Source: Bacteroidales bacterium (GTDB lineage Bacteria; Bacteroidota; Bacteroidia; Bacteroidales; UBA7960). From it: a DNA stretch of 5,379 nt. Under the pieces are notes generated by a model. It saw only the letters and a list, made by a program, of their open reading frames with translations, had not been told where the DNA came from and did no database searches. Positions within the stretch are counted from its first letter, which is position 1. Each line of letters opens with the position of its first letter. Positions 1 through 5,379 of the stretch are shown piece after piece. The DNA is taken from the NCBI GenBank assembly GCA_007132865.1, contig SLNU01000135.1:1-5379 (forward strand), read 5' to 3'. Position numbers and translations under genes: made by a program.

Positions 1-2344
1 CCACGCGCCAGATCCCGAACTGGATGATCTGTCCGTCAATATCCGTTACTTTATTCCTGTTAAAGGCGATGTTGAAACTGCTGTTCCACTGGAATGCACG
101 GTCGATGTTCACCGTATTCAGGACGAATTCCCAGCCTTTGTTCTCCAACCGGCCAACGTTCTTGTAAACACTGGTAAAACCGGTGGTGGCAGGAACCAGT
201 GCGCTCAGCAGCAGGTCTTCGGTATTCTTGGTATAATAATCGATCTCACCGGTCACCCTGTCATTGAACAGGCCGAAATCGATCCCGACGTTGGTCTGGG
301 TGGTGGTTTCCCACCTCAGGTCCGGACTCGGGATGCTGGTCGAGATCATACCGCTCAAGCCGGCATAGTTGCTCCCGGAATAGAGTCCCCTGGAGGCAAA
401 GTTGTCGATCTCGGAGTTTCCGGTCATCCCCCAGCTAAACCTGGGCTTCAGGAAGCTGATGGTCGGAATGTTCATCATGAAATCCTCATTCGTCACTACC
501 CAGCCCACAGATGCTGCAGGGAAGAAACCCCAGCGATTATCGGCACCAAACCTGGAGGAACCGTCCATACGTCCGCTGATCGTCACCAGGTACCTGTCAA
601 AGAACTTCAGGTTGGCCCTGGAGAAGAAGGAAGCATAACGGTAGCCCGTACCAGAGGAAGAGGCAAGAAAGTCTCTGGAGGCACTGGCCACCCTTTTGAA
701 CTCATCGTTCGGGAAACCACGGCCGGAGGAACTGGCAAAATCAAAGTCGGCCCGCTGAATGCTGGAGCCCACCACCAGGTTAAGGTCGTAATCGTCGGCG
801 AAAACCGCGTCATAGGTAAAATAGTTCTCCATATTGAACACCTTGGAGGTGACACTGCGGTCGAAGGCATACCCGTCCGGTCCGCCATCATTGGTCAAAC
901 GGCCCTGGTACTCCTGCTCACGCTGGTTAAGTACGTCGATCCCTACTTCTGAGCGAAAATTCAGCCCGGGAAGGATTTTCAGGTTGGCAAACAGGTTCCC
1001 GAAATTGCGGAATACCTCGGTATCGAATTTGTTGTATTCACGCACCACCAGCCCGTTTTCATAAACGGTGCGGCGGTTCAGCTCGCCGGTATTTGGGTCA
1101 TGGGTCGGCTGAACGGAGGGCAGCGCAACCATCTGCAGCGGGGTGGCAAAGGCATTGTCATTCGCTACCCTGAAGTTCCGTGATCGGGCCAGGTTCATGT
1201 TCATCCCGAATGACAACCTCTCCGTTGCCTGCTGATCGATGTTCAGACGCCCGCTGACGCGGTCAAATTCGTTCCCGCTCACGATGCCCACCTGGTCCAT
1301 GGCAGACAGGGCGGCAAAGAACTGGGTAGTTCCAGATCCACCTGAGGCGGAGACATCAAATTGCTGGGTGGCACCGTTGCGAAGCGCCTGGTCCTCCCAG
1401 TTGGTGTCGGCACCTGTCCTCCAGTGTGCAAGACCCCAGTCAAGAGCATCTTCCCAACCCTGGAAAAAGCCACCGAACATGGGTGCATCGGGTGCCCCAT
1501 TCGTGTTGGTATAGGCTCTTTTAAACAGGTCAAGGTATTGCTCCCGGTTCAGGAAGCCCACCTTATTTGATGGCTCGCTCCAGCCCACCTGGGTAGACAC
1601 GTTAAAACGGGTCGCCCCCTCGCGTCCGCGCTTGGTGGTCACCAGAATTACCCCGTTGGAGGCCCGGGAACCATAGATCGCAGCTGCGGAGGCATCTTTC
1701 AGTACCTGTATGGACTCGATGTCGCTGGGACTAATGTCAGCCAGCGGGTTGGTAGGCTCATTGCCGCCCGTACCCAGACTCTGGGTAACGATGGGAATCC
1801 CGTCAATCACATACAGGGGCTGGTTGCTTGCCGTAATGGAGGAAGACCCCCTCACGCGGGTACGAACAGATTGGCCCAGTTTCCCGGAACCTGCCTGAAC
1901 GTGTACCCCTGCCGTACGTCCCTGAAGGGCGGTTTCAAAGCTGGGCAAGGTATGGGATTCGATATCCTCTGCACGCACCGAAGAGATGGAGCCGGTCAGC
2001 TCGTACTTCAGCCGGGTCCCATAGCCAACCACCACGATCTCCTGTAGGGTGGCCACATCGGGTTCAAGTCTCACGTTGATCACATTCCGGCCCTGAACGG
2101 GCACTTCAACAGTCTGCATCCCGATAAAGGAAAAAATCAGTACCGCATCGGAGGCAGTGGAAATCTCATACCGACCGTTTGCATCGGTGATCACCCCCAT
2201 GGTTGTACCCTTCACCATGATGGTCACCCCGGGAAGCGTCATGTCGCTCTGGTCGGTCACTGTACCAGTAACGCGTATCGTTTGCCCAAACAGGGATGTC
2301 CCCAAAAAGAGCAAAAGACCGCATAATACTAAGAACCTCTTCAT
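1..2344 (-). CDS. SusC/RagA-family TonB-linked outer-membrane transporter, 3' end cut by window edge
   Basis: Outer-membrane active transporter of the SusC/RagA family. Such proteins form a 22-strand barrel that imports glycans or peptides, powered by TonB-ExbBD and capped by a SusD-type lipoprotein. The frame is open from the ATG at 2344 to position 1, giving 781 codons of a family usually about 1000 residues long, so the C-terminal barrel strands are missing. Residues 1-20 are a signal peptide (MKRFLVLCGLLLFLGTSLFG, then Q). Residues 24-95 are a carboxypeptidase-regulatory-like domain (VTGTVTD, LPGVTIMVKGT, TDANGRYEI). VVVGYGT at 104-110 is the usual TonB-box-like join. Residues 112-238 are the plug, with LQGRTAGVHVQ, QPLYVIDGIPI and LKDASAAAIYGSRASNGVI. 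The rest is barrel with many aromatic strands. There is no N-terminal STN domain, so direct anti-sigma signalling is not indicated. The ATG is preceded by an A-rich leader (CCAAAACAAA). The substrate cannot be told; a susD-like gene is expected just outside the window. Confidence 0.96.
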   Translation of the reverse strand, partial: MKRFLVLCGLLLFLGTSLFGQTIRVTGTVTDQSDMTLPGVTIMVKGTTMGVITDANGRYEISTASDAVLIFSFIGMQTVEVPVQGRNVINVRLEPDVATLQEIVVVGYGTRLKYELTGSISSVRAEDIESHTLPSFETALQGRTAGVHVQAGSGKLGQSVRTRVRGSSSITASNQPLYVIDGIPIVTQSLGTGGNEPTNPLADISPSDIESIQVLKDASAAAIYGSRASNGVILVTTKRGREGATRFNVSTQVGWSEPSNKVGFLNREQYLDLFKRAYTNTNGAPDAPMFGGFFQGWEDALDWGLAHWRTGADTNWEDQALRNGATQQFDVSASGGSGTTQFFAALSAMDQVGIVSGNEFDRVSGRLNIDQQATERLSFGMNMNLARSRNFRVANDNAFATPLQMVALPSVQPTHDPNTGELNRRTVYENGLVVREYNKFDTEVFRNFGNLFANLKILPGLNFRSEVGIDVLNQREQEYQGRLTNDGGPDGYAFDRSVTSKVFNMENYFTYDAVFADDYDLNLVVGSSIQRADFDFASSSGRGFPNDEFKRVASASRDFLASSSGTGYRYASFFSRANLKFFDRYLVTISGRMDGSSRFGADNRWGFFPAASVGWVVTNEDFMMNIPTISFLKPRFSWGMTGNSEIDNFASRGLYSGSNYAGLSGMISTSIPSPDLRWETTTQTNVGIDFGLFNDRVTGEIDYYTKNTEDLLLSALVPATTGFTSVYKNVGRLENKGWEFVLNTVNIDRAFQWNSSFNIAFNRNKVTDIDGQIIQFGIWRV

Positions 2345-2414
2345 TTTGTTTTGGTTTAGGTGAGTAAATGGTTGAACTGGCGTTAAAACATAGTCGTATT
2401 AATTGTGTGTGACA

Positions 2415-2446
2415 CAAATTTAATAAAAAAACAATACCCCTGTCAA
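2415..2446 (-). promoter_or_regulatory. Predicted Bacteroidota-type promoter of the SusC-like gene
   Basis: On the minus strand TAAATTTG (2422-2415) matches the Bacteroidota -7 consensus TAnnTTTG exactly. A TTG (2446-2444) lies 21 bp upstream, as expected for the -33 element. Transcription would start near 2408, giving a leader of about 65 nt before the ATG at 2344. The spacer contains a run of seven T. The TTG lies inside a 19-bp perfect inverted repeat (2439-2457), so that repeat could also act as an operator. The prediction rests on consensus and spacing only. Confidence 0.6.
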
Positions 2447-2461
2447 GTACTGACAGGCTGG
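2431..2461 (-). terminator. Candidate intrinsic terminator after the 241-residue gene
   Basis: Read on the minus strand, CCTGTCA, loop GTACT, TGACAGG forms a perfect 7-bp stem (2457-2439). It can be extended by two C-G pairs after a 2-nt bulge (2461-2460 with 2438-2437). It is followed by TATTGTTTTTTT. It begins about 43 nt after the stop codon of the 241-residue gene, in the right direction to end that transcript. The T-run is interrupted near the stem and the stem is only moderately GC-rich, so strength is uncertain. The same DNA overlaps the promoter of the next gene, and the repeat could instead be a regulator-binding site. Confidence 0.45.
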
Positions 2462-2504
2462 AAGTGAATCTATCTGAAAAAGGAGGTCATTTCAAGAGAA
2501 AAGC

Positions 2505-3230
2505 CTATATCTCATCGATGGCTTTGATGGCGGCTGTCAGGACATGCTCGTTCCTGAGCCTGGAAGGATGGCCCGAAAGGGCCTGCCGGATGGCGTTTTC
2601 TGAACCGGGGACCAATCCGTAGAGGAAGGACTTTCGCATGCGCCGAATCTCTACCAGTCCTACTCCCGGCACGTCTGCATAATAGACAGGGTGGGCTTCC
2701 AGGTTCGGCAGCTCCACGCGCCGGTCATTCCGGTGTACTACGCGCCTACCACGCTCTTCCACCTTGCGATGCACATACAGCGAGAAGTCCCCATCATACA
2801 GCACCTGTAGGAATTGTCCGCCGCCGTCCACGGGAATACCCTGTGCTATTTTGCGAAAAACAAGCGGGTCAGTATTGTTAGGATACTGTATAGAAAAGCC
2901 TTTTATCAGCGCCCCATCCAGGATAATTGTGGCGTTCCGGCTGCCGTCATACCAATGAAGTTGATCCGTGAGTCCGTTGTACTTCAGCATTTTCCCATCA
3001 GCGACCGTCCCATTTGCCAGATAGATGTCACCCCTGGCCCAATCTTCGTTGAAAAAGGGGGTTCCGTGCACCTGCGGCTGCTGGGTATAGATTTCGCCAA
3101 AGAGGACCGGTTCACCCATTTCGCGGATGATCTCGTTGCGGTCAACAGACTGGGCCCATCCGGCGGAAAAGAAAAAACAGAGGGCGACGGAAACAAATAT
3201 ATATCTAATTCTTCTCATTCCTTCATTCAT
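2505..3230 (-). CDS. Exported protein of unknown function, coupled to the upstream MG2-like gene
   Basis: A 241-residue protein I cannot assign to a named family. Residues 1-26 form a signal peptide (RRIRY, then a hydrophobic stretch, then GWA|Q), so it is probably periplasmic. The only cysteine I see (C18) is in the hydrophobic core and not in a lipobox, so it is unlikely to be a lipoprotein. Residues 40-155 look beta-rich, with GEIYTQQ, WARGDIYLANG, MLKYNGLTDQLHWYDG and GFSIQYPNN. The last 45 residues (MRKSFLYGLVPG..NAIRQAL..) look helical. A beta-sheet core with a short helical tail recurs, from memory, in many uncharacterised Bacteroidota exported proteins; this is general resemblance, not a function. 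The start ATG overlaps the preceding TGA as ATGA (3230-3227), indicating translational coupling. An alternative start at M5 (3218) would give a more compact signal peptide. Confidence 0.85.
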   Translation of the reverse strand: MNEGMRRIRYIFVSVALCFFFSAGWAQSVDRNEIIREMGEPVLFGEIYTQQPQVHGTPFFNEDWARGDIYLANGTVADGKMLKYNGLTDQLHWYDGSRNATIILDGALIKGFSIQYPNNTDPLVFRKIAQGIPVDGGGQFLQVLYDGDFSLYVHRKVEERGRRVVHRNDRRVELPNLEAHPVYYADVPGVGLVEIRRMRKSFLYGLVPGSENAIRQALSGHPSRLRNEHVLTAAIKAIDEI

Positions 3231-5173
3231 TCAACCGTGATTGTAGTGGTTTGTGAAAACGCAATACCGCATTCAGTCAGTCCTTCCAGCGAAATGACAT
3301 AGTTGCCCGGCAAATCGCTGGTGGTGAATGACAGGTCGACCGCTTGCCCTGGCTGCAGGCTGATGGAAGGCTCCCAATACAAAACTTCCCGATAATCCGG
3401 AACATGTTGCCGGGCGCCTCCGTTATGGGGGTCCGGATCCATTCGCACCTCTGTCCTGTAAGGGCTCCCCTGAATAATTTTTGTTGTCGGATGGGGAGGG
3501 ATTTGATTAAGTTCTTTCATTGTGAAAATGCCCACAATGCCTGGAAATCTCAGGCTTCCGAACGCCCAGGGGCGGCTCAGGACCTCAACGCGGGTGACCT
3601 CTTCAGAAGACAGGCCGGAGATCTCGTCAATTACCGGCAGCCATACCCCGTTTAAAAAGAATACCGGCGGATCCGCGAAAAAAGTCGAGGACCTGGAGTC
3701 GATCATCCTGGCCGTGTAGCTTTCCCCCTGCTGCCGGATCCTTAGGTTGGGAACGATCTCTATAGACATCTCTGAAAGGTCGTTCATTGGCAGGTAGTCC
3801 CGCGTGTGAATGCGATGGGTGGGCTGGCCGTACAACAGGGGCGGAGGCGTGGACCTGACTTCCTGTTCCTCGTACAGAAGTCCAAAACCCTCAGTTTGAT
3901 AGGCCCTGCGGGCCCTCCTCACCAACAAGAGTTCTTCCATGTAAGCGTGGATGGCAGGATGTATTGCCATTTTCTGTGTAAAGAAAGGCATGGTCGGGAA
4001 TTTTTCACGCAACTCAATGCGGGGGGCGGACTGGAAGTTTCCGGTTTCAAACACCGAGAGATGAAGGGTCTTTCCCCGGTGGTATTCGTCCAGCAGGAAA
4101 AAGAACGATCCATCTGCCCGCGTGCGGCTGTATTTCAGGTTGGACAGGCTGTCCACCGCCGACAAAAAAACCACCGCATCGCTTCGCACACGGCCAGTTC
4201 CGTTGTCAACGACCCGACCGCTTACCACGGGGCCCATGTTTTCCGGCAGGATCAGCATTTCCGGCTGCTCCTCCCTTCTCCGGGCCGGGGCGTGTCCTTC
4301 ACCGAAGCCATTGCCGTTTCTCTCCCCTTTTCCGGCAAAAGCGGTGGCCATGTGGGGCGCATTCAGCAACAAGGTCTCTTCCCTTGAAACGGAGAGCGAG
4401 GCCGAAGCCGGCCCGGTAAAATTCCTGTCCGGATCGATGCGGAGTCGGACCAGCTGCCGGGGGCCGTATGATTGTTTGTCGGCTTGCAGCACAACGAGTT
4501 CACGGGCTGACTGCCTGTCGCCGTGCAGCACTATGGGTTCGCGGCCTGCCGCTGATGAAGGATCCGGCCCGGGAAAAACCTTCCCCGGCAGGTTAGGCTC
4601 CCCCTGTTCGGGGATATCAAAGTTCTCCAGGATAAAGCTCCTGATCTGCGGGTCAAACCGGTTCAAAACAGCCAACTGCCTGGCAAACGGGGAGGCATCT
4701 GCGATCAGCATATTGTTGGTCCATGCAGAAAGACGATAGACCGCTGTTTGCAGGGTGTCGGCCAGGCGGATGCTTCCCTGGGCGGTGGATCCGTCAAGTG
4801 TAAGCTCCAGGCTGTACAGCTGGTTTCCTGCCTCATTGCCCAATGAAAGGTACATCACCCTGCTCTGCAGTGGATTTGCGCTATGGCCGTCCACGACCAG
4901 GTAAGCCTTAAAAAAGAGCTGGTCCCCGGCAAAATAAATGTCCCTGTCAGTATCTACGAAAACCGACTCTTCGGGCAGGTTCCGAATCTCCATGAGCGGG
5001 GGGAATTCCGGAACTGATGCTTCATCCGCCAGCAGGGATGGGCTGCCTTCCGGACCGGGAACATCCATTATCCAGGGGTTTGCAGCAAGGGAAAGGGCGT
5101 TCCCTCCCAGTAGCATGGAATAAAAAAGCCACAGGGCGAAAAACAATTGCGGTATTTTTTTTAACAGCTTCAT
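3227..5173 (-). CDS. Exported MG2-like / carboxypeptidase-regulatory-like protein with degenerate TonB-plug-like segment
   Basis: A 648-residue envelope protein of unknown precise role. Residues 1-30 are a signal peptide (KLLKK, hydrophobic core, LSLA|A). Residues 69-170 look like the alpha-2-macroglobulin MG2-type domain common in Bacteroidota (ESVFVDTDRDIYFAGDQLFF, VMYLSL, AVYRLSAWTNNM). Residues 225-270 suggest a second macroglobulin-like strand set (ADKQSYGPRQLVRLRI, SLSVSREE). A Gly/Arg-rich linker spans about 280-303. Residues 314-385 look like a carboxypeptidase-regulatory-like fold (VSGRVVDNGTG, TRADGSFFF). Residues 500-553 resemble the end of a TonB plug (PPVFFLNGV, VTRVEVLSRPWAFGS, GIVGIFTMK), but no barrel follows. 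Residues 593-648 are a beta domain (YREVLYWEPSI, FTTSDLPGNYVISLEGLT). Without a barrel it cannot be a transporter. It lacks the length and thioester motif expected of a full alpha-2-macroglobulin. The start has an A-rich leader (ACCAAAAATAAA) and leads directly into the signal peptide. Confidence 0.88.
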   Translation of the reverse strand: MKLLKKIPQLFFALWLFYSMLLGGNALSLAANPWIMDVPGPEGSPSLLADEASVPEFPPLMEIRNLPEESVFVDTDRDIYFAGDQLFFKAYLVVDGHSANPLQSRVMYLSLGNEAGNQLYSLELTLDGSTAQGSIRLADTLQTAVYRLSAWTNNMLIADASPFARQLAVLNRFDPQIRSFILENFDIPEQGEPNLPGKVFPGPDPSSAAGREPIVLHGDRQSARELVVLQADKQSYGPRQLVRLRIDPDRNFTGPASASLSVSREETLLLNAPHMATAFAGKGERNGNGFGEGHAPARRREEQPEMLILPENMGPVVSGRVVDNGTGRVRSDAVVFLSAVDSLSNLKYSRTRADGSFFFLLDEYHRGKTLHLSVFETGNFQSAPRIELREKFPTMPFFTQKMAIHPAIHAYMEELLLVRRARRAYQTEGFGLLYEEQEVRSTPPPLLYGQPTHRIHTRDYLPMNDLSEMSIEIVPNLRIRQQGESYTARMIDSRSSTFFADPPVFFLNGVWLPVIDEISGLSSEEVTRVEVLSRPWAFGSLRFPGIVGIFTMKELNQIPPHPTTKIIQGSPYRTEVRMDPDPHNGGARQHVPDYREVLYWEPSISLQPGQAVDLSFTTSDLPGNYVISLEGLTECGIAFSQTTTITVE

Positions 5174-5188
5174 TTTATTTTTGGTTGC

Positions 5189-5207
5189 ACCGGGGCATCT
5201 CCCCGGT
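5189..5207 (-). promoter_or_regulatory. GC-rich hairpin just upstream of the MG2-like gene start
   Basis: On the minus strand ACCGGGG, loop AGATG, CCCCGGT is a perfect 7-bp inverted repeat with a 5-nt loop. It ends 15 nt before the ATG at 5173. No T-run follows on the minus strand (GCAACCAAAAATAAA), so it does not look like an intrinsic terminator. In the mRNA it would sit at the edge of the ribosome-binding region, where it could tune initiation or block processing of a transcript shared with the upstream gene. No TAnnTTTG promoter match is visible in the 71-bp gap, which favours read-through from upstream. Confidence 0.4.
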
Positions 5208-5244
5208 TTATCTGGGATAGCAATCAGCTAAGCCAGCATGGCCC

Positions 5245-5379
5245 CTAATGGAACCAAAATGGCGGCGGTTCATTGACCGAGCATCCGGGTGCCCTGGGAA
5301 CCCCTTCGTACTTATCAGTGGGTTCAAAAAGAGCGGCCTCTACATTTGGTGGTTGTCTGAGAATATAGGCCTGTGAGGC
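5245..5379 (-). CDS. C-terminal 44 codons of an upstream gene, 5' part outside the window
   Basis: The minus-strand frame beginning at the window edge is open for 44 codons and ends at a TAG (5247-5245), 71 bp before the MG2-like start. The other two minus-strand frames close within this stretch. The peptide starts ASQAYILRQPPNVEAALF and ends in GCSVNEPPPFWFH. A cysteine followed by a short polar stretch and a final P-x-FW recalls the tail of the DUF4249 lipoproteins of Bacteroidota, recalled from general knowledge and weak over so few residues. Same strand and close spacing suggest it precedes the MG2-like gene in an operon. A chance open frame of this length is possible. Confidence 0.5.
   Translation of the reverse strand, partial: ASQAYILRQPPNVEAALFEPTDKYEGVPRAPGCSVNEPPPFWFH

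Noticed and set aside
402..1898. Several short frames on both strands inside the SusC-like gene
   Set aside because: The continuous SusC-like frame, with conserved plug and barrel motifs throughout, accounts for the whole stretch.
2166..2417. Minus-strand open frame of 83 residues overlapping the SusC-like start
   Set aside because: It is out of frame with the SusC signal peptide and carboxypeptidase-regulatory-like domain, and its translation shows no export signal or domain. It would start right at the predicted -7 element.
2814..3302. Plus-strand open frame of 162 residues opposite the 241-residue gene
   Set aside because: It is antisense to a gene with a clear signal peptide and ATGA coupling, starts inside it, has no domain signature, and runs across the junction of two minus-strand genes.
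3806..4739. Long plus-strand open frames (193 and 205 residues) opposite the MG2-like gene
   Set aside because: They lie wholly antisense to a convincing signal-peptide-bearing gene, overlap each other, and are rich in Ser, Arg and Pro with no recognisable domain. They are shadows of the minus-strand codons.
5189..5207. The hairpin before the MG2-like gene as an intrinsic terminator of the upstream gene
   Set aside because: The stem is strong, but it is followed by GCAACCAAAAATAAA on the minus strand, with no U-tract. On the plus strand only TTTATCTG follows and no gene ends there.

Overview
The window reads as a piece of a Bacteroidota chromosome, moderately GC-rich by eye for that phylum. 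Three things point there. The left end encodes a SusC/RagA-type TonB-linked outer-membrane transporter. The start codons sit behind A-rich leaders with no clear Shine-Dalgarno sequence. A Bacteroidota-type promoter (TTG, 21 bp, TAAATTTG) lies upstream of the transporter gene. The genus cannot be told from this sequence. All supported genes are on the minus strand, so transcription runs from right to left; plus-strand open frames are shadows of them.

Layout from right to left (5' to 3' of transcription). At 5379-5245 is the last 44 codons of a gene cut by the window edge, ending in a P-F-W-F-H tail. A 71-bp gap follows, with a perfect GC-rich 7-bp hairpin just before the next start. At 5173-3227 is a 648-residue exported protein with an alpha-2-macroglobulin MG2-like domain, a carboxypeptidase-regulatory-like fold, a degenerate TonB-plug-like segment and a C-terminal beta domain, but no beta-barrel. 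It overlaps by 4 bp (ATGA) a 241-residue exported protein of unknown function (3230-2505). The 160-bp gap at 2504-2345 holds a hairpin/T-tract terminator candidate physically overlapping the predicted promoter of the next gene. At 2344-1 is the SusC-like gene, 781 codons of which are in the window; its 3' end lies beyond the left edge.

Functionally, the SusC-like protein should import an unidentified ligand across the outer membrane with a SusD-type lipoprotein, whose gene would be expected just beyond position 1. The 648/241-residue pair looks like a translationally coupled two-gene envelope unit whose role is not known. The promoter and terminator signals suggest that it is transcribed separately from the SusC gene. 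I see no RNA gene, CRISPR array, insertion sequence or defence system. The least ordinary items are the barrel-less plug-like protein with its coupled partner and the fused terminator/promoter region.
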